A stretch of DNA of 64,000 nt from a filamentous cyanobacterium CCT1 (GTDB lineage Bacteria > Cyanobacteriota > Cyanobacteriia > Phormidesmidales > Phormidesmidaceae): positions 24,675 through 88,674 of the forward strand of contig PYER01000001.1 of the NCBI GenBank assembly GCA_003017855.1, in the 5' to 3' direction. Shown here one piece after another: positions 1-8,522 of the stretch. Made by a program: the position numbers and the translations under genes. Position 1 is the stretch's first letter; every line of letters starts with the position of its first letter. The notes under the pieces were generated by a model. That model had not been told where the DNA came from and did not search any database. It saw nothing but the letters and a program-made list of their open reading frames with translations.

Positions 1-247
1 ACACCCCGGTAAACACAATCAGCTGATTGCGGGGAATCTCCAGGTCCAGGTTCTTGAGGTTGTGCTGACGCGCCCCGCGAATACGAATCACGTTGTCGTC
101 AATGGCGGCGTGGTGGTGGGCCAGACCGGGGGTGGAGTTGTCGGTTCGGGCGCTGTTGCCATTTTGAGAATGAGCACCACCCTTGCTGGACGCTTGGCCT
201 TTCTTAGCGGCGGCGGTTTTCTTAGCAGAAGCGTCCGATTTGGGCAT
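1..247 (-). CDS. uvrA: UvrA excinuclease subunit, N-terminal fragment (cut by window edge)
   Basis: This is the first 82 codons of a gene that runs off the left edge. After a Lys/Ala/Ser-rich and His-containing leader of about 50 residues, the frame reads [20 protein letters not shown] and then LIVFTG. That is the universal start of UvrA just before its first Walker A motif. UvrA is the ATP-dependent damage-recognition subunit of the UvrABC nucleotide-excision repair complex. The ATG at 245-247 was chosen because the ORF opens there and the leader is low-complexity, as in many cyanobacterial UvrAs. The leader is longer than in the E. coli protein, so a start closer to the conserved block cannot be excluded. 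The catalytic parts are outside the window. Confidence 0.88.
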   Translation of the reverse strand, partial: MPKSDASAKKTAAAKKGQASSKGGAHSQNGNSARTDNSTPGLAHHHAAIDDNVIRIRGARQHNLKNLDLEIPRNQLIVFTGV

Positions 248-360
248 GTCTGGGGGCTTAGTGACAACGCATGTACCAATTTAACATTTTTAAATACTTG
301 TCAAGGTTCGAACAGCCTAGCAGTTTCAAGCGCTGGCCCCAGCTCTGCCCGTACCTAGTC

Positions 361-390
361 AAAAGCCTGCCGAAGATTCGGCAGGCTTCT
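361..390 (-). terminator. Intrinsic terminator-like hairpin downstream of the patatin gene
   Basis: AAGCCTGCCGAA (363-374) and TTCGGCAGGCTT (377-388) form a perfect 12-bp stem with a 2-nt spacer. Read on the minus strand, it is followed by TTTTG. It lies 38 bases past the stop of the patatin-like gene, which fits a Rho-independent terminator separating it from uvrA. The T run is short. Confidence 0.6.
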
Positions 391-427
391 GTAGGTTGGC
401 TCAGGCGATCGCCCTGGCCCGCTGTAA

Positions 428-1561
428 TTACCTCACGACAGCGGGGACCGCCGCTGGCTCAAACCCGCGATCGCGCAGATGTCCCTCCCAGCTCCACTTC
501 AGCAAAAATGCCTTGGCAGCCGCATAACCTGACCTGTACAGACTGTCTTTGTCGGCATTGGTCAAATCGAACTGGGTAGCCGAAATATTGCCCGTAGCAA
601 TATTGATGATGCGGCCCAGTTCATTCTTGCGAATGTGGTGATTGTCTCGGGCCACCTGCATGGTCTCTACCATGGCGCGCAGAATGCCCAGAGCCCCTCT
701 GATCGGTTTGGCAGACCCAGGGGTGCCGGGTTCACAGTCCTCCAGGGTTTCCACCAGCCGGAAGCCAAAGGTCGGACAGCGGGGCTTTTGGCCGGGCTCG
801 GCATCGTAGATCCACAGCGGAAAGTTGCTCAGCACGCCGCCATCAATAATGGTTGAATCTTGCAGCTGCCCCGGCTCAAAAAACAGCGGAATGCTCATCG
901 ACAGTCGCACCGCCTCAGCCACCGAAAACTCGGTGGGTTCCTGGCCGTAGAAGTGCAGGTCTTCGGGCAGCACCCGCATTTCCTGACAGCTAATGTCTGA
1001 GATCACTACCTTTAAATCTCGCTTTTGGTACCACTCCAGGTCAGCGGATTGGGTTTGCAAAAATGGGGCGAAGGTGGATAGTTTCTGCTCCAAATGCCCA
1101 GACAGCCACTTTTTGAAGGGCTCCGCTGAATACTGGCCCCGGCGGCGAGCGATCATCAAACGCAGCAGCATCCAAGGAAATTGCTTCAGATCATCCGATG
1201 GTGAACCATTCCAGATCAGCCAGCTGGTCTTTTGGCTGAGAATCTGGCCTTCGTAATCCAGGGGGCCAAGCACGTTCTGCTCTAGCTGATCGACGGTGAA
1301 ACCCGCCGCTACCATCGCCGCCGTGATCGCCCCGGCGGAGGTGCCCGCCACCTTGCGGAATTTTATGCCAGCGTCGGCAAAGCAGCGTAGCGCCCCGAGG
1401 AAGGCCGTGCCCTTAACGCCGCCGCCCTCAAAAACGGCATCGACGTAGTACTGGTCGTCATCAGCAATGGGCAAATTTTGTTGAATGTGAGCAATTTCAG
1501 CGGAGGTGAGACGCAGGGTGGTGTCTTGGGCAAAAACGGCAGACGGGTTCCAAGTGGTCAT
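428..1561 (-). CDS. Patatin-like phospholipase
   Basis: The 377-residue protein carries the full patatin signature: the oxyanion loop GGGVKG at residues 46-51, the nucleophile elbow GTSAG at 73-77 (Ser75), and the catalytic DGG at 240-242 (Asp240). Patatin-type enzymes hydrolyse acyl esters of lipids with a Ser-Asp dyad. There is no signal peptide, so it is probably cytosolic or peripherally membrane-bound. The length is normal for a single-domain bacterial patatin. It is transcribed alone, with a hairpin terminator just downstream. It lies in the ordinary left flank, far from the defence island, so I read it as lipid metabolism rather than a CBASS-type effector. The substrate is unknown. Confidence 0.88.
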   Translation of the reverse strand: MTTWNPSAVFAQDTTLRLTSAEIAHIQQNLPIADDDQYYVDAVFEGGGVKGTAFLGALRCFADAGIKFRKVAGTSAGAITAAMVAAGFTVDQLEQNVLGPLDYEGQILSQKTSWLIWNGSPSDDLKQFPWMLLRLMIARRRGQYSAEPFKKWLSGHLEQKLSTFAPFLQTQSADLEWYQKRDLKVVISDISCQEMRVLPEDLHFYGQEPTEFSVAEAVRLSMSIPLFFEPGQLQDSTIIDGGVLSNFPLWIYDAEPGQKPRCPTFGFRLVETLEDCEPGTPGSAKPIRGALGILRAMVETMQVARDNHHIRKNELGRIINIATGNISATQFDLTNADKDSLYRSGYAAAKAFLLKWSWEGHLRDRGFEPAAVPAVVR

Positions 1562-1693
1562 AGTGGGGGCTCCTTGAAAACAGATTCACCGGACGATGGC
1601 TACACCAGGGAATGAACGATGGGCATCGCCGCATCCTGATGCTGAAGAGTGATTCAGACAAAAACCAACTGATTCCAGAAAAAGAGTTTCCCG

Positions 1694-2338
1694 CTAGCGC
1701 TTTGCTGTCGAATTCTCTGGGGCGCAGCGCAGCTCCACGGCCACCACCGGGTAGCTATTGGAGGCTGCGATCGCCCCCTCTAGTCCTGGCTCGCGAAAGG
1801 CTGCGGTGCTGGTAATTTCTCCCGCCTGACCGAGCGCCGCCGTATAGACCAGCGCCTCAGTGAAGCGTGCCAGAGAGCCGTCCCCGTTGACGACCTGTGA
1901 GCCTGTTCCCTGCATGACGGGCCGCTGCCCCTCGGGGAGCGCTAAGGTGTCGTACCGCTCCTGAGAGACGGAAAACTCCGGAAACTCGGTGGTCAGTACA
2001 AAGGTCGGCTCAGTGCCTTCGGGAGTTGGCCGCGTAGCGTTGACGACCAGCGCTAGCTGCCCCTCACCGGAAACCTGCGGCTGAGCGTCTTCGTTTAGCT
2101 GATGTTCCACCTCATAGGTGACCTCGACCTCGCCATCTTCTAGCAGCAGCAGTCGACCCGTCACCTGGCTCAGCCCCCAGAACTCAATGTCCCAAAGGTA
2201 GAGCTGAGTACCATCGGGGAAGTTCAGGATCTGCTGGTTTGCGATCGCACATCCGACCTCCCTATTGCCAAATCCAGTGCAGGCAGATGCTGCCACAGTC
2301 AGCAGGTTCAGGACAGCGCAAAATCGATGAAAGAACAT
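1694..2338 (-). CDS. Secreted or lipoprotein-like hypothetical protein
   Basis: The 214-residue protein begins with a typical export signal: a basic N-terminus, a hydrophobic core up to residue 17, then A-S-A-C with Cys20. This is compatible with a lipobox, although the -3 residue is not the usual Leu. The mature part is acidic and rich in beta-forming residues, with no catalytic motif that I recognise. It is likely exported to the periplasm or anchored in the membrane. It lies between the patatin gene and ycf46 on the same strand, with about 70 bases to ycf46. I do not recognise the family. Confidence 0.7.
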   Translation of the reverse strand: MFFHRFCAVLNLLTVAASACTGFGNREVGCAIANQQILNFPDGTQLYLWDIEFWGLSQVTGRLLLLEDGEVEVTYEVEHQLNEDAQPQVSGEGQLALVVNATRPTPEGTEPTFVLTTEFPEFSVSQERYDTLALPEGQRPVMQGTGSQVVNGDGSLARFTEALVYTAALGQAGEITSTAAFREPGLEGAIAASNSYPVVAVELRCAPENSTAKR

Positions 2339-2405
2339 AGCAAAAACGCCCTGGGCCGCAGCACAACCCGACCCCCAGCGGGTTCCTAAAGTTCCAAAGG
2401 CAGGC

Positions 2406-3938
2406 TTACCGGGCCGCTACAAACCGCTCCCGAGCCACATCCCGCAGCCGCTGAATATCTTCTCGACGGCAAATTGAGAGGGGCACGGTGCGCTTAATCT
2501 CGTCAAGCAGCAGGGCAGTGTCGGCGGGGCGATTTTCGTGCAGAGCGTGGTAATGGGCCGTGATCACGGCCTGCTCGATCTCGGCACCGCTAAAGCCGTC
2601 GGTCGCGACGACCAGTTCCTCCAAGTCAAAGTTCTCCAAGCCCTGCCGGCGGCGCTCCAGGTGAATGTGCAAAATATCGCGGCGCTCGTCGGCCTCGGGC
2701 AAATCGACAAAGAAAATTTCGTCAAAGCGGCCCTTGCGCAGCAGCTCGGGCGGAATCGCCGACAGGTCGTTGGCGGTGGCGACCACAAAGATTTCCTGGG
2801 ATTTTTCCTGCAGCCAGGTGAGAAAGTATCCAAACAGGCGCCGGCTCAAGCCCCCGTCGGCCTCACCGTTGCTCTGGCCCAGGCTCTTTTCGATCTCGTC
2901 GATCCACAGAATGCAGGGGGCCATAGTCTCGGCCATGGTGACGGCGCGGCGAAAGTTCTTGTCTGACTCGCCCACGTACTTGTCGTAGAGGCGACCGGCA
3001 TCGAGCTTGAGCAGGGGCAAGTTCCACTGGCGGGCGATGGTTTTGGCTGCCAGCGACTTGCCGCAGCCCTGAATGCCGACGATCAAAATACCCTTGGGCG
3101 CGGGCAGGTTGTACTGGCGAGCCTGGGGCGTAAAGCCAACTTTGGCGTAGCTGAGCCAGCGCTTTAGCCCCTCAAAACCGCCTAGCTGGGCCAGGTTGGT
3201 CTCGGGTGGAAAGTAGTCGAGCAGCCCCTCTTCGTGGATGACGCGGGCCTTGCGCTCGAGCACGCGCTTCACGTCGTCCGCGTTGAGCCTGCCGTCATGG
3301 AGGGCGGCGTAGGAGACCACCTTGCGGGTCTGGCTCAGGGTCATACCCTGGAGCGCTTTGACCAGGGCATGAATGTCTTCGGGGGTCAGTTCGACCTTGA
3401 CGCGACCCCTCAGCGCCCGCACCACGTCAGAGACGGCCCCGTACAGCTCTTCGGGCTCGGGTAGCTTGATGTCGAAATAGACGGCATCGTGGGCGATTTC
3501 GGGGGGTAGCGCTTGACTGCTGCCGCTGATTACCAGCGTAGAGCGGTGGTGGGAAAACTGGTCGGCGACTTCCCGCAGCTGCCGCGCCACCACCGGATCT
3601 TTGAGGTGGGCCGCAAAGTCCTTGAGCCAGAAGATGGCCTTGAAGTTTAGATCCTGAATGTGGCGCAGCATGTCGAGGGGTTCGGCGGTTTTGGGCAGCG
3701 CCTGACCGCGCTTGCTGCCGGGGGGCGCGTACTCGTTTTGCCAGCGGTTGTCGGGGCTCTCGGGCGATCGCATCAGCCCCTGGGCAACGCTCCATTCAAA
3801 CACCGCCATCTGCATATCGCTGCAGGCTGCCTTGATTAACCCCTGCACCCGCTCCTCCTCAACGGTGTCAATCACCACGATCGGGTGAAAGGAGGTCACC
3901 AGGGTTTGAAAGTGCTGCACGCTGGATTTGAAGGACAT
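2406..3938 (-). CDS. ycf46: Ycf46-type AAA+ ATPase
   Basis: The 510-residue protein has an N-terminal non-catalytic domain (about 1-230) and a C-terminal AAA+ module. Walker A is GIQGCGKS at residues 288-295, Walker B is ILWIDE at 343-348, and the Arg-finger region (RKGRFDEIF) follows. Layout, length and the opening residues match Ycf46, a cyanobacterial and plastid-encoded AAA family implicated in regulating photosynthetic carbon uptake; its exact substrate is not settled. It is cytosolic. Nothing is unusual about the gene, and its GC-rich codon use matches its neighbours. Confidence 0.85.
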   Translation of the reverse strand: MSFKSSVQHFQTLVTSFHPIVVIDTVEEERVQGLIKAACSDMQMAVFEWSVAQGLMRSPESPDNRWQNEYAPPGSKRGQALPKTAEPLDMLRHIQDLNFKAIFWLKDFAAHLKDPVVARQLREVADQFSHHRSTLVISGSSQALPPEIAHDAVYFDIKLPEPEELYGAVSDVVRALRGRVKVELTPEDIHALVKALQGMTLSQTRKVVSYAALHDGRLNADDVKRVLERKARVIHEEGLLDYFPPETNLAQLGGFEGLKRWLSYAKVGFTPQARQYNLPAPKGILIVGIQGCGKSLAAKTIARQWNLPLLKLDAGRLYDKYVGESDKNFRRAVTMAETMAPCILWIDEIEKSLGQSNGEADGGLSRRLFGYFLTWLQEKSQEIFVVATANDLSAIPPELLRKGRFDEIFFVDLPEADERRDILHIHLERRRQGLENFDLEELVVATDGFSGAEIEQAVITAHYHALHENRPADTALLLDEIKRTVPLSICRREDIQRLRDVARERFVAAR

Positions 3939-4024
3939 GGCTGCCTAAGATAACGCTAGGGCTAAGGTGCCCGCTTCTGCTTACACTTGCTGCACGGCGG
4001 ATTCCGGAAGCCCAGTCGAGCGCC

Positions 4025-4885
4025 CTAGTCGAGCACGTCTATGCCCTGGCGAGCGTAGCGAATGCGCAGCTTGAGCCCCAGGGTGATTTGCTTCATCACC
4101 CAGTAAAGGCTGGCCAAAATCAAAAACGTGACGAAGATAACGGCCGCCGGTTGCTTTGAGGTCAGGGCATCAAGGGTATAGGCAATGACGCCAGTGGGGT
4201 CAATCACCAGATCCCAGCTGTTAAAGCGCAAAAACCGGCCCAGGTAAATGCCCACTGCACTGAGGGCGTGAATCGTCAGCTCGAGGGGCAAAATCAACGC
4301 TTTGGCACCGTGCTGCTTGAGGTAGGCGGCCAGGTTGAGGATCGAGACGACGTAGGCTTCAAACCCCAGTAAAATGGCGATCGCGTGAAGGGGAATGAAC
4401 ACCAGAGCCACGACCAAAATGCGAATCTGTCCCGAGCTGGTGCCTCGAATCAAATGAATAATGTCGGTGAGCACGTAGGGCGCGTTGGGCAAAAAGACCA
4501 AAAACACCACCAGCCCAACCCACCACAGCCAACCCTGGGGATCTTGCTTGGTCTTGAAAATCTTCAGGCTGAGGAGACCGGCAAAGGCCGTCACCGCCAA
4601 TAGCCACAGCAGCTCAAACCAGGAGAGCAAACCGCCGTTGCTGTTGTCTCTGAGCAGGTTGAAGAGACCCTGCGCGGCACGTGGGATGCGAGGCCCCAGC
4701 CCCAGCACGCCAATTATCCCCACCAGCACGCAGGCGGCCAAAAACCATCGGTTGGCTAGGGTCTGACGACGAAACAAACTAAAGCTCAGCAGCAGCGGAA
4801 TCGCCGCCAAAAACAAGTTCCATAGAATCCAGCCGCTGTAGACGTTATCAAAGGCGCTGATAATGTTGGGCAGGAGCCATCTCAT
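4025..4885 (-). CDS. DUF1361 family integral membrane protein
   Basis: The 286-residue protein is strongly hydrophobic, with about seven to eight predicted membrane spans. It contains the DUF1361 hallmarks: an N-terminal WNLFLAAIPLLLS segment and a central FLPNAPYVLTDIIH motif. The function of DUF1361 proteins is unknown; they sit in the cytoplasmic membrane. The gene is a single unit, upstream of and divergent from the peptidase gene. The ATG at 4885 is the first start before the first membrane span. Confidence 0.8.
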   Translation of the reverse strand: MRWLLPNIISAFDNVYSGWILWNLFLAAIPLLLSFSLFRRQTLANRWFLAACVLVGIIGVLGLGPRIPRAAQGLFNLLRDNSNGGLLSWFELLWLLAVTAFAGLLSLKIFKTKQDPQGWLWWVGLVVFLVFLPNAPYVLTDIIHLIRGTSSGQIRILVVALVFIPLHAIAILLGFEAYVVSILNLAAYLKQHGAKALILPLELTIHALSAVGIYLGRFLRFNSWDLVIDPTGVIAYTLDALTSKQPAAVIFVTFLILASLYWVMKQITLGLKLRIRYARQGIDVLD

Positions 4886-5059
4886 CGGGTCTCAACTCCT
4901 AAAGCAGAACTTAATTTAACCCAATCTAAATCTTCAAAGGGCACAGTGTCCTTTCCTGAATAAGTTGAGGTCATTTGCGACGCGTTCGCTTTAGGAATTG
5001 TGCCCATTGCCCAGCAGCACCCGCGCTATAACAGGGAGAGTCTTCTTAACCGCATCGCT

Positions 5060-6559
5060 ATGCCAGAAACTCCCCAGCGTCAGGGCAATACCACCGAGCA
5101 CCTACTGACTACCCCCCACGGTAGCCAGCCCTACACCGCTTCGGCCCAGTGGCAGACGCTCTACGAAAATGACAAACCCGTGGCGGAGCTGTTCCACGTG
5201 GCGTACACCATTGCCGACCAAGACCCGGCCCAGCGACCAATTACCTTTGTATTTAACGGCGGTCCTGGGGCGGCCTCGGCCTACCTGCACATGGGCGCTC
5301 TGGGGCCACGTCGGGTCGTGTTTAACCCCAACGGCAGCTTGCCGCGTCCGCCCGTACAGGTGGTCGACAACGGCGAAAGCTGGCTGAGCTTTACCGACCT
5401 GGTGTTTATCGATCCGCTGGGCACCGGCTTTAGCCGCACCCTGCCCAAGGAGGGCGAAAAATCTGAGCAATCAGAGGACAAATCGGCGGAAAAGTCTGGG
5501 CAGAAACCCGCCGACAGCGCCGACGATAGCGCCAAGAAATTTTGGACGGTCGATCGCGACCTCAATGCCCTGGGCGAGTTTATTCAGGCCTACCTATCGA
5601 CCCACCACCGCTGGCTGTCGCCCGTGTTTATTGCCGGGGAAAGCTACGGCGGCTTTCGGGTGGCGAAGCTCTGTCGCAAACTACAGCAGGACTACGGCGT
5701 GGGCCTGTGCGGGGCGGTTTTAATCTCTCCGGTGATGGAGTTTATGCTGCTGGAGGGCAACGACTACAACCTCAGCGGCTGGGCGACGGTGATTCCGTCG
5801 ATGGCGGCGACGGCGGTCTACCACGGTCGAGTCAATACTACCGACAGCCCCGCTGCCCACGGGGCCAAAGCCGCCGAGTTTGCCCGCAAAACGCTGATTC
5901 CGCTGCTGGCCCTGGGCCGTACTGCCGCCGCCGAAGACCAGCAGCGCGTTTTTGGCCAGCTAGCCGAGCTAATTGGCCTGCCCCCGGAGGTGGTTCAGCG
6001 CCACCGGGGCCGCATTGACATCACGGTGTTTGCCCGTGAGCTGCTGCGCCACCAGCAGCGCATTTTGGGCCTTTATGATGGCTCGGTAACCGCGATCGAC
6101 CCCTTCCCCGATCGCGTGCTGCACGAGGGCACCGACCCCACCCTGGAGGGCATCGATCGCCTGTTTACCGGCGCTATCAACAGCCACCTGCGCGCTACGC
6201 TGGGGGTCAACACCACCCTCACCTACAACCTGCTCAGCTTTGAGGTATTTAAGGCCTGGGAGTTTTTGCCCGAGAGCGACTACCGCCAGGGGTTTGTGGG
6301 CTCCGTGGACGACCTGCGGGTGGGCATGGCCCTCAACCCCTACCTGCAGGTCTACATCACCCACGGCATCTACGACCTGGTGACGCCCTACTTTTCGTCG
6401 AACCACCTGGTTGACCAGATGGCGCTCAACGACGAGCTGCGCCCCAACCTCACCCTGCGCCATTTCCAAGGCGGCCACATGTTCTACACCTGGGATGAGT
6501 CGCGGCGAAAGTGGTTTGACGACATGCAGGCCTTTTATCGGCGGGCCACCCGTGGCTAA
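5060..6559 (+). CDS. S10-type serine carboxypeptidase-like peptidase
   Basis: The protein shows the S10 oxyanion motif FNGGPGAASAY near residue 65 and the nucleophile motif GESYGG at residues 193-198 (Ser195) of the 499-residue form. Near the end is GGHMFY, which holds the catalytic His. S10 enzymes remove C-terminal residues from peptides with an alpha/beta-hydrolase Ser-Asp-His triad. A charged Lys/Glu/Ser-rich insertion (about 130-160) is unusual and probably a surface loop. The ORF extends upstream to a GTG at 5000, but its AGGA lies only 3 bases away. The ATG at 5060 follows a plausible -10 (TATAAC, 5027-5032). Neither start has a good ribosome site, so the start is uncertain. No clear signal peptide is seen. 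It converges with the next gene and overlaps it by 4 bases. Confidence 0.82.
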   Translation: MPETPQRQGNTTEHLLTTPHGSQPYTASAQWQTLYENDKPVAELFHVAYTIADQDPAQRPITFVFNGGPGAASAYLHMGALGPRRVVFNPNGSLPRPPVQVVDNGESWLSFTDLVFIDPLGTGFSRTLPKEGEKSEQSEDKSAEKSGQKPADSADDSAKKFWTVDRDLNALGEFIQAYLSTHHRWLSPVFIAGESYGGFRVAKLCRKLQQDYGVGLCGAVLISPVMEFMLLEGNDYNLSGWATVIPSMAATAVYHGRVNTTDSPAAHGAKAAEFARKTLIPLLALGRTAAAEDQQRVFGQLAELIGLPPEVVQRHRGRIDITVFARELLRHQQRILGLYDGSVTAIDPFPDRVLHEGTDPTLEGIDRLFTGAINSHLRATLGVNTTLTYNLLSFEVFKAWEFLPESDYRQGFVGSVDDLRVGMALNPYLQVYITHGIYDLVTPYFSSNHLVDQMALNDELRPNLTLRHFQGGHMFYTWDESRRKWFDDMQAFYRRATRG

Positions 6560-7374
6560 GGGGACGGTTCGGCGCCTGCTCCCTCCAGGGGTTGACTCCA
6601 CTGCGAAACACGGCTGACATCGAAATCGAGGGCAATCTGACCCAGTTCGGTCAATCGCTGGTCGGTGGCCAAAATGAAGTCTGCCGGGGTAGGGCTGTTG
6701 GGGGTGCTGGGTTGAATGGCCCAGTAGCTCAGCACGGCATTGTAGAGCTGGGTGTATTCGGTGTAGAGCTGGCCGTTGAGCTGAATATTGTCCTGGAACT
6801 TGAAGATCAGGATCAGGTTGCTGTGGAAAATGACCAGCCCCGAGGACAGGATGAACAGGTTGATCAAGGCGTTGTTGACCTGCTCCCAGCCTACTTTGCT
6901 GATAAAGAACAGGCTGATTGAGGCCAGTCCAGTCGCCAAACCCACGGTGCCCAGAGCAATAAAATTGAGTTTGTAAAACAGCCCCATGACCTGGACATGG
7001 GTTTCAACCCGCGCCTGAATTAGCATGAACTGATCGACCATACGCGATCGCTCAGCCGCCGTAGCCTGAATGTTGGTGACCAGCGCCTGGCTGTCAGCCC
7101 GGGTTTTGGCAACGGTATTGAGGTTGAGCCAGTCACGCTCCTGGCTGCTGGCAAAGGCAAACATCCAGACGTTGAGGCTAAGGCTACCCAGCAGCAGTGT
7201 TCCCGCCAGGGCCAGGTGCCCGACCAGAGTAAGCTGATTGGACTGGGGCGAAATCAGGCGAGTCAGCCAGGGGGACCGAACAGACTGAACGGCTGGGCGG
7301 TCTGGCGGGCGATCGTCGGTGAGGGGGGAAGAGGCTTCGGCCATGGCCAAAGAGGGCTCCGAAAAGATGGGCAA
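6556..7374 (-). CDS. Hypothetical membrane protein
   Basis: The 272-residue protein has a proline-rich cytosolic N-terminus and a first membrane span at about 50-75. A long helical segment of about 55 residues follows, then two spans at about 140-165 and 180-205, and a C-terminal soluble tail. The arrangement of one span, a helical linker and a hairpin resembles sensor-like membrane proteins, but there is no output domain. A second ATG 10 codons downstream could be the real start. It converges on the carboxypeptidase gene with a 4-base overlap. I do not recognise a family. Confidence 0.65.
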   Translation of the reverse strand: MPIFSEPSLAMAEASSPLTDDRPPDRPAVQSVRSPWLTRLISPQSNQLTLVGHLALAGTLLLGSLSLNVWMFAFASSQERDWLNLNTVAKTRADSQALVTNIQATAAERSRMVDQFMLIQARVETHVQVMGLFYKLNFIALGTVGLATGLASISLFFISKVGWEQVNNALINLFILSSGLVIFHSNLILIFKFQDNIQLNGQLYTEYTQLYNAVLSYWAIQPSTPNSPTPADFILATDQRLTELGQIALDFDVSRVSQWSQPLEGAGAEPSP

Positions 7375-7420
7375 GCCAAAGGGCTAGGCTAAGGCTTCCC
7401 CAGGCGATCGCCGTTATCTC

Positions 7421-7462
7421 CAAAAAAAAAACCGACAATTCCAATGGCTGGAGCTGTCGGTT
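7421..7462 (-). terminator. Strong Rho-independent terminator
   Basis: The 8-bp stem AACCGACA/TGTCGGTT with a 17-nt loop is followed on the minus strand by an uninterrupted run of T (plus-strand A run at 7422-7431). It terminates a minus-strand transcript that starts to the right, where no coding gene exists, and is taken as the 3' end of the small RNA candidate. Confidence 0.75.
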
Positions 7463-7504
7463 GGTTGTGTGTTCCCTGTAGATGACTCGGCTAAAGTTGA
7501 GTCA
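7421..7504 (-). ncRNA. Probable small RNA with terminator, Yfr2-like layout
   Basis: On the minus strand, a TAATAC box (7511-7516) is followed by a 5-bp hairpin GACTC/GAGTC (7484-7503) and an unpaired stretch containing CAGGGAACACAC (about 7463-7483). An 8-bp hairpin AACCGACA/TGTCGGTT (7430-7437 with 7455-7462) follows and runs straight into nine to ten T residues. This is a strong intrinsic terminator with no protein gene upstream of it on that strand, so a transcript of about 84 nt is implied. The order hairpin, conserved-looking single strand, terminator is that of the cyanobacterial Yfr2 (Cyano-1) family. I cannot confirm family membership from memory of the consensus. The 340-base stretch 7375-7714 holds nothing else that I recognise. 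Confidence 0.45.
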
Positions 7505-7714
7505 ACCTTAGTATTACGGGAAGGTTCCTGAAAACCTAGCTAATTTGTCACACCGGACTGTGAGATCGATCACACAATTAAGCAATTTGACGGAGGCCAG
7601 GGCCACATGGGGTTTGCTAACCGTGAAGACTCCTGACAATGAATTGCACCGGAGCGGCTTTGGGGCAAGAATAAGTTGCACCGGGGCGAGGCCAACGTTA
7701 AGGAGACTACCGTC

Positions 7715-8140
7715 GTGACCAATCTATCCACAGGCTCGGCGGCCATGGGTCCGTCAGAGGCCCTGGCCAGCATTGCGCTGGTGGCGATCGCCGCCGATGG
7801 CTACCTGGCCGAGCGCGAGGGGCAGGATATGACGATGCTGCTCTCGCGTATGGCGCTGTTTAGCAGCTATTCTAGCGAAGCCCTACACCGCCTGTTTGAT
7901 ACGCTGCTGGTGCGCCTGAAACAGGAGGGTCCAGGCATACTGATCAACCAGGCCAAGGGGGTGCTGCCCCCAGACCTGCGGGAGACCGCCTTTGCGATCG
8001 CCACCGATCTGGTGCTTTCCGACCGCACGGTTACGCCCCAGGAGCAGTCTTTTTTAGAGGATCTTTGCGTCATCCTAGAGATTCCCAACTCGACGGCTCA
8101 GCAGATTGTGCAGGTGATGACGATTAAAAATCGGGGCTAG
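7715..8140 (+). CDS. TerB-like (tellurite-resistance-type) protein
   Basis: The protein has 141 residues from a GTG start preceded by AAGGAG (7700-7705) at ideal spacing. The longer frame to a TTG at 7676 has no ribosome site. The all-helical sequence has the TerB pattern: an AxxAIAADGYLAxxE segment near the N-terminus and a matching DLVLSDRTVTPQEQSFLEDL segment in the second half. These are the paired acidic loops of the TerB fold, which may bind metal. TerB-like proteins are cytosolic and linked loosely to stress responses; single-gene cyanobacterial versions have no defined role. It is the last ordinary gene before the tRNA and integrase. Confidence 0.75.
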   Translation: MTNLSTGSAAMGPSEALASIALVAIAADGYLAEREGQDMTMLLSRMALFSSYSSEALHRLFDTLLVRLKQEGPGILINQAKGVLPPDLRETAFAIATDLVLSDRTVTPQEQSFLEDLCVILEIPNSTAQQIVQVMTIKNRG

Positions 8141-8190
8141 GCCCTGGTTAGAACAGCCTTCCAGAACGTCGGGTAGATTTAGAGATTTTT

Positions 8191-8342
8191 GCCGATGTAG
8201 CTGTATGTTCCCCCAGCAGAGGGATGTCAGAACCGTACTTTGTCCAGGCCCGTCGGAGTGCGGCTGCTTTTGATTCTGGAGGGTTGACAAGAGCACTCGA
8301 TTCGTAATCGAGCGGTCGCGGGTTCAAATCCCGCCATCGGCT
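8191..8342 (+). tRNA. tRNA-Thr(CGU), interrupted in the D arm by about 87 nt (probably defective)
   Basis: The 3' two-thirds is canonical. It has a GAGC D-stem half, anticodon arm ACTCGATTCGTAATCGAG with anticodon CGT, variable loop, T arm GCGGG/CCCGC, acceptor half CATCGGC (8335-8341) and discriminator T. The matching 5' part, GCCGATGTAGCT, lies at 8191-8202. Its first seven bases pair perfectly with the 3' acceptor half. Between them, in place of the usual 9-11 nt D loop, are about 87 extra bases that can form hairpins (GTTC/GAAC and TCCAG/CTGGA). No CCA is encoded. The split is too short for a group I intron, and the D arm is not a known intron site in bacteria. The neighbouring integrase suggests damage at an integration hotspot. 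Confidence 0.6.
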
Positions 8343-8458
8343 TCCCTTTCAAATGACTGAAATGCCTTGATTCCAAAGGGTTTGGTGGCTTGACTGCTTA
8401 GTGTGGCGAGACGCATAGATTCTTGAAATTGGGTGTAGATGGACGTCTTTAGGCTATT

Positions 8459-8512
8459 TTTTGGGGTAAGTTTGGGGTAATTAACGGGGGTCTACCACAG
8501 TCCACTTACCCC
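8459..8512 (+). repeat. GGGGTAA repeats beside the integrase gene (possible arm-type sites)
   Basis: Two tandem 11-bp units, TTTGGGGTAAG and TTTGGGGTAAT (8460-8470 and 8471-8481), and an inverted copy TTACCCC (8506-8512) lie just before the recombinase start. Short repeats next to a tyrosine recombinase gene and its tRNA target are typical of arm-binding sites for integrase or excisionase. This role is inferred from position only. Confidence 0.35.
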
Positions 8513-8522
8513 ATTCCCCGCC

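Noticed and set aside
2538..2966. 142-codon open frame antisense to ycf46
   Set aside because: Overlaps the Walker region of ycf46 in the opposite strand; no motif of its own.
5969..6601. 210-codon open frame antisense to the carboxypeptidase gene
   Set aside because: Fully antisense to a gene with clear S10 motifs; typical long shadow in GC-rich DNA.
8203..8290. Group I intron in the tRNA
   Set aside because: The insert is only about 87 nt, far below group I size, and lies in the D arm instead of the anticodon loop.
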